The notes under the pieces are model-generated. The model saw only the letters and a list, made by a program, of their open reading frames with translations, had not been told where the DNA came from and ran no database searches. Of a stretch of DNA of 40,538 nucleotides, positions 1-9,478 are shown piece by piece. Source of the stretch: Gallicola sp. (GTDB taxonomy: Bacteria; Bacillota; Clostridia; Tissierellales; Peptoniphilaceae); the NCBI GenBank assembly GCA_012841535.1, contig DUUN01000618.1, positions 1 through 40,538 of the forward strand, in the 5' to 3' direction. The position numbers and the translations under genes are program-made. Position 1 is the stretch's first letter. Every line of letters starts with the position of its first letter.

Positions 1-38
1 TAATATCATACTTTGTTAATTTATTTTGAATAATAAAA

Positions 39-64
39 AATAGACATATTCAATTATGTCTATT
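39..64 (-). terminator. Rho-independent terminator after pyrE
   Basis: A 10-bp perfect stem (39-48 with 55-64, 6-nt loop) is followed on the minus strand by a T-rich run. It lies 18 bp past the pyrE stop and closes the pyrimidine operon. Confidence 0.85.
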
Positions 65-81
65 CTTTATTATATTTTAAA

Positions 82-651
82 TTAGAATTTTTTTCTACTA
101 CCTGGTTTTACTAATTCAATATTTTTCTCACATAATGGGCAATTATCTTTTTCATAAGTATTAATATCTAAAGCTACTGCAGAAAATAATTTTGTACCTA
201 TATCTTTTCCGCCTGTTCTATCAACTAAAGATGCAATACCTACTACATTTCCGCCATTTTCCTCTATAACTTTTATAGTTTCTAAAGAACTTTTACCTGT
301 AGTAACTACATCCTCTACAATAAGTACATTTTGACCTTCCTTAATTTCAAATCCTCTACGTAAAGTCATTTCATTATTTTCTCGTTCTGTAAAAATAGCA
401 GGTACCCCTAAGGCTCTACCTAGTTCATAGGCAATTATAATACCACCCATTGCTGGACCTACAACTATGTCGATTTTTTCATCTTTTAATTTTTCCTTCA
501 AAACTTTACAAACTTCTTCAGCTTTATCTGGGTATTGTAATAATTTAGCACATTGTACATATTTATCACTATGTTTACCAGATGAAAGTAAAAAATGTCC
601 TGTTAATAAAGCATCACTTTCCTTTAAAAGTTCTATAATTCTATTTTCCAT
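82..651 (-). CDS. pyrE: Orotate phosphoribosyltransferase
   Basis: Transfers the phosphoribosyl group of PRPP to orotate to give OMP, the fifth step of de novo UMP synthesis, in the cytosol. The 189-residue protein has the type I PRTase PRPP-binding motif ([10 protein letters not shown], about residues 112-121). A C-terminal CPLC pair (Cys171, Cys174) before PGSRKK resembles the longer clostridial/archaeal PyrE form. AGGAGG stands 5 nt before the ATG. It is the last gene of pyrBIFKDE, 9 bp after pyrD, and is followed by a terminator. Assignment is secure from motif and operon. Confidence 0.96.
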   Translation of the reverse strand: MENRIIELLKESDALLTGHFLLSSGKHSDKYVQCAKLLQYPDKAEEVCKVLKEKLKDEKIDIVVGPAMGGIIIAYELGRALGVPAIFTERENNEMTLRRGFEIKEGQNVLIVEDVVTTGKSSLETIKVIEENGGNVVGIASLVDRTGGKDIGTKLFSAVALDINTYEKDNCPLCEKNIELVKPGSRKKF

Positions 652-660
652 ATTGTCCTC

Positions 661-1557
661 CTAAATTATTCCCGTAATTTCCTTTAAGTCTTTAATATTT
701 TCTTTTATCATAAATCTTTCAATACCATCTATAATATCTTCCATAACATTTGGTTTTATGAAATTAGCTGTACCAACTTGTATAGCTGTAGAACCAGCCA
801 TAATAAACTCAATAGCATCTTGCCAATTCATTATGCCACCCATTCCTACTATTGGAACATCAACAACATCATGTACTTCTTTTACCATTCTTAATGCAAT
901 TGGTTTAATTGCAGGTCCTGATAATCCAGCAGTAATATTTTTAAATATTGGTTTTCTTTTATATATATCAATAGCTAATGCGTTAAATGTATTTACCAAT
1001 GACAAGCTATCGGCACCAGCTTCAACACAAGAAATAGCCATTTCTTTAATATTTTCTGCATTTGGAGATAATTTTACCATTAAAACCTTATTAGTTTTTT
1101 CTCTAACTTTTTTTACAATATCATAAGCCGTATCGCATTTAATTCCAAAGGCCATTCCACCCTCTTTTACATTTGGGCATGAAATATTTAATTCAATAAT
1201 TTCTATATCGGTCTGTTCTATTAATTCAATACTTTTTAAATAGTCTTCTACTTGAGAACCACCAATATTAGCAATAATTTTTGCATCAAATTGTTTCATA
1301 AAATCCAAATCGTTTTTTATAAATTCAGATACTGAAGGATTTTGTAATCCTATGCTATTCATGATACCAGATGCTGTTTCATGAATTCTTCTTCCTTCAT
1401 TTCCGTCTTTTTTATAGTATGTTAGGCCTTTAGTTGAAATACCTCCAATTTTATTTAAATCTACATAAGGTTCAAATTCCCTACCAAATCCAAAAGTTCC
1501 TGAGGCTGCTATTACTGGGTTATTAAATTCTACTCCACAAATATTAACTTTCAACAT
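661..1557 (-). CDS. pyrD: Dihydroorotate dehydrogenase B, catalytic (FMN) subunit
   Basis: Oxidises dihydroorotate to orotate; electrons pass through FMN to the PyrK subunit and on to NAD+. The roughly 298-residue TIM barrel carries the NISCPN motif, whose cysteine (about residue 127) is the catalytic base typical of class 1B enzymes. C-terminal GMGGI and [10 protein letters not shown] segments bind the FMN phosphate. A TTG lies one codon upstream, but GAGGTGA is placed well for the ATG at 1557, which I chose. The start overlaps the end of pyrK by 14 bp, suggesting translational coupling of the two subunits. Confidence 0.96.
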   Translation of the reverse strand: MLKVNICGVEFNNPVIAASGTFGFGREFEPYVDLNKIGGISTKGLTYYKKDGNEGRRIHETASGIMNSIGLQNPSVSEFIKNDLDFMKQFDAKIIANIGGSQVEDYLKSIELIEQTDIEIIELNISCPNVKEGGMAFGIKCDTAYDIVKKVREKTNKVLMVKLSPNAENIKEMAISCVEAGADSLSLVNTFNALAIDIYKRKPIFKNITAGLSGPAIKPIALRMVKEVHDVVDVPIVGMGGIMNWQDAIEFIMAGSTAIQVGTANFIKPNVMEDIIDGIERFMIKENIKDLKEITGII

Positions 1558-2278
1558 CAAAAATCACCTCATTACCATCAAAAACCGGCCCTTCATGACA
1601 AACTCTTTTAATTCCCTCTGTAGTATTTATTGCACATCCTAAACAAGCTCCTATTCCACAAGCCATATGAGCCTCTAAAGAGTAATATGATTTAGCATCT
1701 AAATTTAATTTTTTTAAAGAATTCATCATAGGATTTGGTCCACAAGCATAAACTACATCATATTTATCTTCAATATAATCAGTTACAAAACCTTTTTTAC
1801 CTTCATTTCCGTCATTTGTTGTAACAATAATATTATCTACAAACTTACTCATTTCATCCATTAAATAACTTGAGCTTCTAAATCCTGCAAATAAATCTAC
1901 TTTACAATCTAATGTTCTTGCAAGATATTTCATAGGAGCAAGTCCTATACCTCCAGACACCAAAGCTACTTTTTTATCTTTAACAATTGGAAACCCATTA
2001 CCTAAAGGTCCTAGTATTTCAACTTCAGCACCTTTTTTAAGATTTGATAATATTCCAGTCCCTTTACCAACTACTTGATATAGAAAAGATATTTTATTTT
2101 CATTTAAATCAAATATACTTAAAGGTCTAGGTAGTAAAGGATATTCATCCCATGCTCTAATCATATAAAATTGACCAGGCTTCCCCTTAAAATCCCCTTC
2201 TATTTCAATTAAAAATATATCTTCATCTATTTGTTCGTTTTTTAATATTTTCCCGCTAATATAGTTATTTTTTTCCAT
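1544..2278 (-). CDS. pyrK: Dihydroorotate dehydrogenase B, electron-transfer subunit
   Basis: FAD and [2Fe-2S] subunit of the class 1B dihydroorotate dehydrogenase; it carries electrons from PyrD to NAD+. Visible features are the FAD-binding RPLSIF motif (about residues 51-56), the NAD-binding GGIGLAP stretch (about 109-115), and a C-terminal cluster with Cys207, Cys212, Cys215 and Cys227 that ligates the iron-sulfur centre. An in-frame ATG three codons upstream is too close to the Shine-Dalgarno (GAGGA directly abuts it), so the ATG at 2278 with 9-nt spacing is preferred. It overlaps pyrF by 14 bp. Confidence 0.95.
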   Translation of the reverse strand: MEKNNYISGKILKNEQIDEDIFLIEIEGDFKGKPGQFYMIRAWDEYPLLPRPLSIFDLNENKISFLYQVVGKGTGILSNLKKGAEVEILGPLGNGFPIVKDKKVALVSGGIGLAPMKYLARTLDCKVDLFAGFRSSSYLMDEMSKFVDNIIVTTNDGNEGKKGFVTDYIEDKYDVVYACGPNPMMNSLKKLNLDAKSYYSLEAHMACGIGACLGCAINTTEGIKRVCHEGPVFDGNEVIFDVES

Positions 2279-3122
2279 AAATGTCATTCCTCATAATTTC
2301 TACTGCTTGTCTAGTATATTCTTGGAATTTTTCTTCTCCATCTTCGTGTTTTTTATAAGCAGTAATTATTCCCCTTGAAGAATTAACTACACCTCCATTA
2401 AAGTTATCTAAATATAATCTTATATCTTCTGCTTTACCACCTTGTGCACCATATCCAGGAATTAAGAAAAATGATTTTTTAAATCTTTCTCTAATTTCTG
2501 TAGCTTCTTCACTATATGTTCCACCTACGACAAAACCCAAGGAGCTATAACCACATTCTCCAATAAACTCATCAGCCATTTTATATATATTTTCACCAAT
2601 TTCATAATATAAAGGTTCATTATTATATTCTAGATATTCAATATCTTTTGCACCAGGATTTGATGTTCTTAAAAGAACAAAAGCTCCTTTTTCTCCAGAT
2701 TTAAAATAATCAAAATATGGTGTAATACTATCATAACCCATGTAAGGATTTAGTGTTATAAAATCCACTTCAAAATCACCACTAAAATGAGCTTTTGCAT
2801 ATTCTTTAGCTGTAGCAGCGATGTCTCCCCTTTTAATATCACCTATAGATAATGCGTTTTTTTCTTTTAAATATTTTAAAGTTTTTGAATAAGCCTTTAA
2901 TCCTTCTAATCCCATAGCTTCATAGTAAGCTATTTGAACTTTATATATACCAGTTATATCATTTGTGCAATCTATTATTTGTTTGTTAAATTCAAATACC
3001 ACATCAGAAATATTACTTGATTTATTTTTTATATTCTCAGGTATATAATCTAAACTAGTATCAAGTCCTACACAAACAAATCCTTTGTTCTTTACTGAAT
3101 CATATAATTTATCAATTATCAT
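2265..3122 (-). CDS. pyrF: Orotidine 5'-phosphate decarboxylase, type 2
   Basis: Decarboxylates OMP to UMP. At 285 residues it is the longer type 2 (mycobacterial/clostridial-like) form. The catalytic Asp-x-Lys-x-x-Asp array is seen in GDIKRGDI, and a phosphate-binding region lies near the C-terminus (GYGAQGG, NSSRGI). The reading frame is open upstream to 3188, but that stretch overlaps pyrI and lacks homology. GGAGG six nt before the ATG at 3122 sets the start. Only 1 bp separates it from the pyrI stop. Confidence 0.95.
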   Translation of the reverse strand: MIIDKLYDSVKNKGFVCVGLDTSLDYIPENIKNKSSNISDVVFEFNKQIIDCTNDITGIYKVQIAYYEAMGLEGLKAYSKTLKYLKEKNALSIGDIKRGDIAATAKEYAKAHFSGDFEVDFITLNPYMGYDSITPYFDYFKSGEKGAFVLLRTSNPGAKDIEYLEYNNEPLYYEIGENIYKMADEFIGECGYSSLGFVVGGTYSEEATEIRERFKKSFFLIPGYGAQGGKAEDIRLYLDNFNGGVVNSSRGIITAYKKHEDGEEKFQEYTRQAVEIMRNDIYGKK

Positions 3123-3123
3123 T

Positions 3124-3552
3124 TTATGCCTCCATATCATATATTTGATCACAATATTCACATTTATATAGTGAGTTTTCCCTATCAACTAAGGTAAATT
3201 TGTGAACAATATTTCTTTCACTAGTGGAAATACATCTAGGATTCTTACATTTTATAACATTTTCAATATATTCTGGAAGAGTCATATTTATTTTTTCAAC
3301 TATTTTTTGATCTTCAATAATATTTACCGTTAAGTCTAGGTCAATAATAGCAAGAGCTGTTAAATCTATGTCTATAACATTTTCGATTTTAATCATATCT
3401 TTTCTACCGAATTTTTTTGAAGAAGCATTCATTATTAAGGCAACAGAGTAATCTGCCTTATCTAAGCCTAACATTTCAAAAATAAGATGTCCGTGACCAG
3501 GTTTTATATGATCAATTACAATTCCTTTATTTATACTATTAATATTTAACAT
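3124..3552 (-). CDS. pyrI: Aspartate carbamoyltransferase regulatory chain
   Basis: Nucleotide-binding regulatory subunit that joins PyrB into an allosteric ATCase holoenzyme. The 142-residue protein has the N-terminal allosteric domain and a C-terminal zinc site with the expected Cys102-x4-Cys107 ... Cys131-x2-Cys134 spacing. The start ATG shares one base with the pyrB stop (TAATG), and AGGGGTGA is the ribosome-binding site. Its presence implies feedback control of the pathway at the enzyme level, which fits the lack of an obvious leader attenuator ahead of pyrB. Confidence 0.95.
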   Translation of the reverse strand: MLNINSINKGIVIDHIKPGHGHLIFEMLGLDKADYSVALIMNASSKKFGRKDMIKIENVIDIDLTALAIIDLDLTVNIIEDQKIVEKINMTLPEYIENVIKCKNPRCISTSERNIVHKFTLVDRENSLYKCEYCDQIYDMEA

Positions 3553-4472
3553 TATTTCACCCCTAGTAATTTTAGAATAAGAGCCATTCTTACAATTACA
3601 CCATATTTAACTTGATCAAAATATAATGCCCTCTTATCAGAATCGACTTCTACGCTTATTTCATTAACTCTTGGTAGTGGATGTAGTATAGCTAAATCCT
3701 CTTTTGCTTTCCTTAATTTTTTATTATCTAAAATATAGCTGTCCTTTAATCTTATATAATCCTCTTCATTAAAAAATCTTTCTTTTTGAACTCTTGTCAT
3801 ATATAAAATATCTAATTCTTGTATAATATTGCCTAGTCTTTCTTCTTCAATATATTCAATATTATTTTTTTGTAAATTTATTTTAATATATTCAGGGATC
3901 TTTAACTCTTCAGGAGAAATAAATACAAATTTATTTCCTTTATGCTGTGACATAGCTTTCACTAAAGAGTGTACCGTTCTACCAAACATTAAATCACCAC
4001 ATAAACCAATTGTTAGATTTTCAAAAGTTTTTTTACTTTCTAAAATTGTTAACATATCTGTTAAGGTTTGTGTTGGATGTTGATGTCCTCCATCTCCAGC
4101 GTTAATTAAAGGTACGGATGTGTAATCCTTCGCTAATGTAGATGAACCTTCCTTAGGATGCCTCATGGCAATTATATCTACATAATTACCAACTGTTCTT
4201 ATAGTATCTGCTAAACTCTCACCTTTTGCTGTAGAAGATGATTGACTTTCAGAAAAACCTATACAATCTCCTCCTAATCTGTGTATTGCAGATTCAAAAC
4301 TTAATCTTGTTCTTGTTGATGGCTCAAAAAAAAGAGTCCCTAGAATTTTTCCATTACATAAATTAGAAAAATTCTCAGGACTCTTTATAATGTCTTGAGC
4401 TAATAACATAATATCCATAATCTCAGAATTTGTAAAATCATTAATTTCAATTAAATTCCTACCCTTAAGCAT
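3552..4472 (-). CDS. pyrB: Aspartate carbamoyltransferase catalytic chain
   Basis: Condenses carbamoyl phosphate with aspartate, the committed step of pyrimidine synthesis. The 306-residue protein shows the carbamoyl-phosphate loop STRTR (about residues 52-56), the mobile-loop Lys in TAKGES (about 83), and HPLPR near the C-terminus, all family hallmarks. The frame is open to 4535, but the GAGGAGG ribosome-binding site and homology both point to the ATG at 4472. First gene of the pyrBIFKDE operon. carAB and pyrC are not in this window. Confidence 0.96.
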   Translation of the reverse strand: MLKGRNLIEINDFTNSEIMDIMLLAQDIIKSPENFSNLCNGKILGTLFFEPSTRTRLSFESAIHRLGGDCIGFSESQSSSTAKGESLADTIRTVGNYVDIIAMRHPKEGSSTLAKDYTSVPLINAGDGGHQHPTQTLTDMLTILESKKTFENLTIGLCGDLMFGRTVHSLVKAMSQHKGNKFVFISPEELKIPEYIKINLQKNNIEYIEEERLGNIIQELDILYMTRVQKERFFNEEDYIRLKDSYILDNKKLRKAKEDLAILHPLPRVNEISVEVDSDKRALYFDQVKYGVIVRMALILKLLGVK

Positions 4473-4525
4473 TATTTTCCTCCTCAGACATTTAAATAAT
4501 TCTTTTTTAATTTTTTTCCCTAAAT

Positions 4526-4554
4526 ACAATAACATTTATAAAAAAATATGTCAA
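4526..4554 (-). promoter_or_regulatory. Probable sigma-A promoter of the pyr operon
   Basis: On the minus strand TTGACA (4554-4549) is followed after exactly 17 nt by TATTGT (4531-4526). The leader to pyrB is then about 50 nt, with no hairpin or PyrR-type attenuator visible. The -35 box begins immediately after the stop codon of the upstream HAD gene. Confidence 0.7.
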
Positions 4555-4555
4555 A

Positions 4556-5362
4556 TTATAAAAAGTATTTTTTTATAATACTTACTACTCCTTGGTTATC
4601 ATTTGAGTCAGTAATTTCGTCGGCGATTTCCTTTAAACCGGACATAGCATTTTTCATAGCTACACCCTTTCCTGCATATTGTATCATCTCTATATCATTT
4701 TCGCCATCACCTATTGCAATTATTTCTTCTCTGTTTATATTATAAGAATTTGCAATATATTCTAAAGCTCTACCTTTTGAAATATCATTACGATTAATTT
4801 CTAGGAAAAATGGTAGGGAAAAAAATAATTTTGAAGAGTTATTGTTTTTTTCATAAACGGATTTGAATTTTAATAAATTTTCATACTCATCTGTTATTGC
4901 TACTTTATTTACCTTACTGTACAAATTATTTTCTTTTAAGAACTTATCTAAATCCCCTACTTCTATAGCTGGATAATCTGTAAATTTATCTATAATTTTT
5001 CCAAATTCATTTTTCTTAGATGCAATAAAAGAATCATTTTCTACAAAAAGTATTGAATTAAAGTTCATTCTCTTCGATAAATCAATTGAATATTTTACCT
5101 GTTCTTCAGGTAATGTTAAATTCATAATATGGTCAACACCATCTGAAGTAGTAATAATAGCTCCATTCATTGAGCCGACTAATCCATTTAATCCGATTTG
5201 ATCCGATAAAGAAACTATGGATTTAGGTTCTCTACCGGATATAATGGTAACTTTTACTCCTTTATTAATTAAATGTTTTATATGCTTTTCTGTTTCAAAA
5301 TCAATTATGTGTTTACTTGTTAAGGTTGTGCCGTCCAAATCTAATGCTAATAATTTATACAT
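4556..5362 (-). CDS. Cof-type HAD-IIB family phosphatase
   Basis: Haloacid-dehalogenase superfamily hydrolase of the Cof/YbiV type, usually a sugar-phosphate or nucleotide phosphatase; the substrate cannot be read from sequence. Motif I is DLDGT with nucleophile Asp8 and acid/base Asp10. Motif II is TIISGR. Motif IV is GDGENDIEM near residue 217. The large central cap (about 85-190) is typical of class IIB. Length of 268 residues is normal. AGGAG precedes the ATG. It sits 29 bp after proA and is probably co-transcribed, although no proline-pathway role is implied. Confidence 0.9.
   Translation of the reverse strand: MYKLLALDLDGTTLTSKHIIDFETEKHIKHLINKGVKVTIISGREPKSIVSLSDQIGLNGLVGSMNGAIITTSDGVDHIMNLTLPEEQVKYSIDLSKRMNFNSILFVENDSFIASKKNEFGKIIDKFTDYPAIEVGDLDKFLKENNLYSKVNKVAITDEYENLLKFKSVYEKNNNSSKLFFSLPFFLEINRNDISKGRALEYIANSYNINREEIIAIGDGENDIEMIQYAGKGVAMKNAMSGLKEIADEITDSNDNQGVVSIIKKYFL
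4563..4583 (-). terminator. Weak terminator at the end of the HAD gene
   Basis: A 7-bp AT-only stem (4563-4569 with 4577-4583) overlaps the last codons of the HAD hydrolase gene and is followed on the minus strand by TTTATAATTT. The stem is weak, so read-through into pyrB is possible. Confidence 0.4.
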
Positions 5363-5391
5363 TCACTTCTCCTAATATTTAGATAAAAATT

Positions 5392-6630
5392 TTATCTAAC
5401 TTGCCCATTTCCTAAAATAATGTATTTTTCTGATGTTAATTCTTCAAGACCAACAGGTCCTCTTGCATGTAATTTTTGTGTTGAAATCCCCATTTCAGCT
5501 CCTAAGCCAAATTCAAAGCCATCAGTAAATCTACTGGAAGCATTTACATAGACACATGCACTATCAACTAAATTTAGGAATTTATTACTGTTGTCATAAT
5601 CTTTTGTTACTATAACTTCAGAATGATTTGTACTAAATTTGCGGATGTGTAAAATTGCTTCATCTATTGAATCTACTACTCTCATTGAAAATGCATAGTC
5701 CAAATATTCCCTTGCATATTCTTCATCAGTAGCATCTTTAATATGACCTAGTTTAATTTTAGATATTTCATCTCCATATACCGTTATATTATAGTTATCA
5801 ATAAGCTTTTTTAATTTAGAATAAAAATCATCAGCTACATTTTTATGAACAAGAAGTGATTCCATAGCATTACAAACACTTATTCTTTGAGTTTTAGCAT
5901 TTTCAATAATATCTATTGCCATGTCAATATCAGCATATTCATCTACATATACATGACAGTTTCCATCTCCTGTTTTTAAAACTGGGACTGTGGAATTTTG
6001 TACTACGGATTTAATTAACCCTGCACTTCCTCTAGGTATTAATAAATCTACATACTTGTCTAACTTCATCAATGCATTGGCACTTTCTCTTGTTGTGTCT
6101 TCAATTAATTGAACGAAATTTTCATTAAAACCTAATTCTTTAATGGATTCCCTAATAATTTTTACTATAGCTTTATTTGATTCAATAGCTTCCTTACCGC
6201 CTCTAAGAATTAAACTATTTGATGATTTTAAACACAAAATACTACATTCTAATGTTACATTTGGTCTTGATTCGTAAATAATGCCTATTACACCCATAGG
6301 AATTCTTTTTTTTCCAATTTGTAGACCATTAGGCAATACTTCCATATGGTCAATAGACCCTATAGGATCTTTTAAATCTCTTACTTTATTTGCAGAGTCA
6401 ACCATACCTAAAATACGTTCTTTATTAAGTAAAAGTCTGTCTATTAATCCTTCACTTAATCCATTTTTTCTTCCATTTTCTATATCTATTTTATTTGCAT
6501 TAATAATATCTTCTTCAAATTTTATCAAATTATCGGAAATTTTATTTAAAATATTATTTTTATCAATTGTCGATAATAAGCTCAAATCAAAAGAAGCTTC
6601 CTTTGATTTTCTACCAATTTCATTAATCAT
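5392..6630 (-). CDS. proA: Glutamate-5-semialdehyde dehydrogenase (gamma-glutamyl phosphate reductase)
   Basis: NADPH-dependent reduction of gamma-glutamyl phosphate, the second step of proline synthesis. The 412-residue ALDH-fold protein has the catalytic cysteine at about residue 253 in the segment RISVCNAMES, and the conserved GVIGIIYESRPNV and LIPRGSAGLI stretches. The start lies 8 bp inside proB, and its AGGAG ribosome-binding site is within the last proB codons, so the two genes are coupled. proC is not in this window. Confidence 0.96.
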   Translation of the reverse strand: MINEIGRKSKEASFDLSLLSTIDKNNILNKISDNLIKFEEDIINANKIDIENGRKNGLSEGLIDRLLLNKERILGMVDSANKVRDLKDPIGSIDHMEVLPNGLQIGKKRIPMGVIGIIYESRPNVTLECSILCLKSSNSLILRGGKEAIESNKAIVKIIRESIKELGFNENFVQLIEDTTRESANALMKLDKYVDLLIPRGSAGLIKSVVQNSTVPVLKTGDGNCHVYVDEYADIDMAIDIIENAKTQRISVCNAMESLLVHKNVADDFYSKLKKLIDNYNITVYGDEISKIKLGHIKDATDEEYAREYLDYAFSMRVVDSIDEAILHIRKFSTNHSEVIVTKDYDNSNKFLNLVDSACVYVNASSRFTDGFEFGLGAEMGISTQKLHARGPVGLEELTSEKYIILGNGQVR

Positions 6631-7420
6631 TTTTTTTACTCCTAAAATAAGTTCCTATTTCTTCACCTTCAAGAATATCCTTAATAATTTTCATATCTTT
6701 ACCATTTGCCAATACAACATCTATACCTTTTTCCATACATAAACTTGCAGCACTAATTTTGGTTACCATTCCACCTGTACCAACTTTAGAATTTGTACCT
6801 TGGGCACAACCTTTTATCTCTTCAGTAATAGAATTTACATTTTTAATTAATTTTGCGTCTCTATTTTCTCTAGGATCACAGGTGTATAGTCCATCTATAT
6901 CAGATAATAGAACTAGTAAATCTGCATCTATTATTCTAGATACTATTGCTGACAAAGTATCATTATCTCCAAATTTGATTTCAAATGTTGAAATAGTATC
7001 ATTTTCGTTTACTATTGGAATTACATTTAAGCCAAACAATTCATCAAATGCATTTTTTGCATTAGTAAGCATTAATTCATCTGTTTCGATATGTTTAGTT
7101 AGCAAAATTTGTGCACCATGATAGCTAAACTCGCCTAGAATACGATTATAGGTGTTCATTAGTGCTACTTGTCCAACTGCTGATGAAGCTTGTTTCAACG
7201 CCGTTGTATTAGGACGATTTTTTAAATTTAATCTTTTAGAACCTGCTGCTATTGCACCTGAAGAAACTAAGACAACTTCGTATCCATGATTTTTAGCATC
7301 ACTTAATTGCCAACATAAATCAAATATCTTTCTTAAGTTAATATCACCGTTTTCATGAGTAATTGAAGATGATCCAACTTTTATTACAACCCTTTTTAAA
7401 TTTTTTGAAAACTCTCTCAT
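6623..7420 (-). CDS. proB: Glutamate 5-kinase, short form without PUA domain
   Basis: Phosphorylates glutamate to gamma-glutamyl phosphate, the first and feedback-regulated step of proline synthesis. The amino-acid-kinase fold is complete (KVGSSS at 15-20, SSGAIAAG, NENDTIS, SDIDGLYT, GTGGMVTKI), but the protein stops at 265 residues. The longer enzymes, such as that of E. coli at about 367, carry a C-terminal PUA domain. PUA-less forms are known and still functional. GGAGA lies ahead of the ATG. First gene of a proB-proA-HAD unit. Confidence 0.95.
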   Translation of the reverse strand: MREFSKNLKRVVIKVGSSSITHENGDINLRKIFDLCWQLSDAKNHGYEVVLVSSGAIAAGSKRLNLKNRPNTTALKQASSAVGQVALMNTYNRILGEFSYHGAQILLTKHIETDELMLTNAKNAFDELFGLNVIPIVNENDTISTFEIKFGDNDTLSAIVSRIIDADLLVLLSDIDGLYTCDPRENRDAKLIKNVNSITEEIKGCAQGTNSKVGTGGMVTKISAASLCMEKGIDVVLANGKDMKIIKDILEGEEIGTYFRSKKND

Positions 7421-7450
7421 TGCATCTCCTACCTTATGTCAATTATATTT

Positions 7451-7459
7451 ATTATAGCA
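7451..7459 (-). promoter_or_regulatory. Probable extended -10 promoter of proBA
   Basis: On the minus strand the string TGCTATAAT (7459-7451) is a perfect extended -10 element about 30 nt before proB. No good -35 is seen; the position lies in the T-run of the preceding terminator, as expected for an extended -10 promoter. Confidence 0.55.
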
Positions 7460-7471
7460 AAGTAATAAAAT

Positions 7472-7498
7472 AAAAAAAAGAGAGCATATAGCTATCTT
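7472..7498 (-). terminator. Terminator after the CYTH gene
   Basis: An 8-bp stem with one mismatch (7478-7485 with 7491-7498, 5-nt loop) is followed on the minus strand by eight T residues broken by one other base. It overlaps the stop codon of the CYTH gene and ends the long operon that begins near 13.4 kb. Confidence 0.75.
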
Positions 7499-8031
7499 CT
7501 TAATTCGTTTTGTAATTGAGTTATAGATTTAAGAGAAATATGCTCTTTACTAATATTTAATTCATCTAATAACTCATACAGTTCCTCATTTGTACTTGCT
7601 TCAACTTCAATATATGGGAAAGGATATGTATCCTTATCCCATTTATCGAAATCTATTCTCAAGTTTTTATACCTATAGGAAGTTCTTTCCTTTGTTCCAA
7701 CAATATATTTGTCAAGTTTTAAATTTTCCAATATTTTTATTAAATTCTTCTTATTGTCAAATTCTATAGTATATTCTAAATTCTCTCTAGCATACTCATT
7801 ATTAACTTTTTTCTTAAAGGTTAATTCCTTTTTTTTAGAATTGTCCAATAAATTTTTAATCTCCCTTATTCTTAAATAACAATCCGTATCTATTAAGGGG
7901 AAAATTGTTGAATCAATAACGGTATTAGTTTGAAATTCATGAGCTATTAAAGTTGCACCTTTATTTTGCAATAATTTTTCATAGTAATTAAAGTTAAGTC
8001 CTAATAATTTAAACTCTAATTCCCTTTCCAC
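7492..8031 (-). CDS. CYTH-domain protein (class IV adenylate cyclase / triphosphate tunnel family)
   Basis: The N-terminus has ELEFKL, matching the CYTH signature ExExK, followed by the alternating charged strands of a triphosphate tunnel enzyme (YLRIRE, LTFKKKV, RTSYRYKNLRIDFDKW, YIEVEAS). Family members hydrolyse inorganic triphosphate or make cyclic AMP or thiamine triphosphate products; the exact substrate here is unknown. Length is 179 residues. The start codon is GTG, sharing one base with the nagB stop (TAGTG), with GAGGT upstream. Last gene of its operon. Confidence 0.85.
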   Translation of the reverse strand: MERELEFKLLGLNFNYYEKLLQNKGATLIAHEFQTNTVIDSTIFPLIDTDCYLRIREIKNLLDNSKKKELTFKKKVNNEYARENLEYTIEFDNKKNLIKILENLKLDKYIVGTKERTSYRYKNLRIDFDKWDKDTYPFPYIEVEASTNEELYELLDELNISKEHISLKSITQLQNELRR

Positions 8032-8753
8032 TATTTTACCTCAACAGAACTTTCATCTATTATCACAGTTGTATCTTGATGTAATTGTAATAAGGAAACA
8101 GGCCAATTAGTGCTTATTTTATTACTATTTAGCAGATATTCTGTTGCTTCTTCCTTGTTTTTACCACTAATTAATATAATGATTTTTTTAGCGGTGAAAA
8201 TTGTCCCCATTCCCATAGAAATAGCTTTAGTTGGAACATCTGATTCCTTTTCAAAAAATCTAGAATTTGCCTTAATAGTACTTTCTGTTAAATTTACTAT
8301 ACTTGTTTTCGCATTTAATTCTTCACTTGGCTCATTAAAAGCAATATGACCATTTGAACCTAAGCCAAGAATTTGTAAATCAACCCCACCTATTTTTCTT
8401 AATTTATTCTCATAATCAACAATTTCTTCTTCAGGCTCGTTTGTTCCACTAGGAATATTAATATTGTTCATATTTATATTTACATGTTTAAATAGATGTT
8501 CATTCATAAAATAATTGTAAGACTGATCGTTGTCTTTGCTTAAGCCAATATATTCATCTAAATTATAGGTTACTATTTCAGAAAAATCTAATCCCTTTTC
8601 ATGTTCTTTTATTAATTCCTCATACAGACCTAACGGAGTTGAACCTGTTGCTAAACCAAGTACTGAATTTTTTTTCTCATTAATTTGTTCTACTACTAAC
8701 TCACATGCTTTTTTACTTAATTCTTCATAATTTTTTGTATAGATTACTTTCAT
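8031..8753 (-). CDS. nagB: Glucosamine-6-phosphate deaminase
   Basis: Converts glucosamine 6-phosphate to fructose 6-phosphate and ammonia, feeding amino sugars into glycolysis. The 240-residue protein contains the phosphate loop GLATGSTPLG (about 34-43), NLDEYIGL with the catalytic Asp, and GLGSNGHIAFNEP with the active-site His. It is the short Gram-positive form without the E. coli C-terminal allosteric extension. AAGGAG precedes the ATG. nagA is not adjacent, so the enzyme may serve peptidoglycan sugar recycling; that is inference. Confidence 0.95.
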   Translation of the reverse strand: MKVIYTKNYEELSKKACELVVEQINEKKNSVLGLATGSTPLGLYEELIKEHEKGLDFSEIVTYNLDEYIGLSKDNDQSYNYFMNEHLFKHVNINMNNINIPSGTNEPEEEIVDYENKLRKIGGVDLQILGLGSNGHIAFNEPSEELNAKTSIVNLTESTIKANSRFFEKESDVPTKAISMGMGTIFTAKKIIILISGKNKEEATEYLLNSNKISTNWPVSLLQLHQDTTVIIDESSVEVK

Positions 8754-8799
8754 ATTCTCATTCTCCTTATTAAGTTTTAAATATTAACTATAAATCATA

Positions 8800-9471
8800 T
8801 TAATATATTAATTTAGGAATAAAATTCAAATAGTCACTAGAAGTGCAAAAATATTTTATTCCATCTATTGTACCTTCAATTATATTACTTAGTCCAGGAC
8901 CGTGCAAATGGCCATAGGTACAAATTTCAACATTGTATTTTTTTAATATAAAATGAAATTCATTTGGAACACCATTCCTATCAAAAGGTGGATAATGTAA
9001 TATTGCAATTTTTTTATTAGTTGATTTTGCCGTTTTTATACTCATTTCTAATCGCAGTAATTCTCTTTTAAATATTTTATATTCATCTGAATCTTCATTA
9101 CAATCTTCCCATCCTCTAGTACCAACAATGGAAATTTCATTAAAGTCAAAAGAATTGTTCTGTAAAAAAAACATACTACTTAAATTCAAATCATTAATCT
9201 TTTTTAAAGAGCTCCACCAATAATCGTGATTTCCCTTTATTAAAACCTTTTTACCTGGAAGTCTTTCAATTCTAATTAAATCATTATAAGCTTCCTTAAC
9301 AGTCATTGCCCAAGAAATATCTCCTGCTACTAAAACTATATCATCATTATTAACTATATTTTTCCAATTGTTAAATATTCTATTTTCATAATTTTCCCAA
9401 TTTTCACCAAATAATTCCATAGTTTTATTACCGGTGTAATCTAAATGTAAGTCTGAAATGCTATATATCAT
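8800..9471 (-). CDS. Calcineurin-like metallophosphoesterase
   Basis: A 223-residue phosphoesterase with all metal-binding blocks: SDLHLD (residues 6-11), AGDISW, GNHDYWW, LHYPPF and GHLHG. It looks like the stand-alone phosphodiesterases often called YkuE/YfcE-like; the substrate is unknown. AGGAG is 5 nt before the ATG. It begins 7 bp after the YhaN-like ATPase gene, so it is in the same transcript as a second, nuclease-type metallophosphoesterase. It is distinct from that Mre11-like protein in length and motif spacing. Confidence 0.85.
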   Translation of the reverse strand: MIYSISDLHLDYTGNKTMELFGENWENYENRIFNNWKNIVNNDDIVLVAGDISWAMTVKEAYNDLIRIERLPGKKVLIKGNHDYWWSSLKKINDLNLSSMFFLQNNSFDFNEISIVGTRGWEDCNEDSDEYKIFKRELLRLEMSIKTAKSTNKKIAILHYPPFDRNGVPNEFHFILKKYNVEICTYGHLHGPGLSNIIEGTIDGIKYFCTSSDYLNFIPKLIY

Positions 9472-9478
9472 ATTTCTC

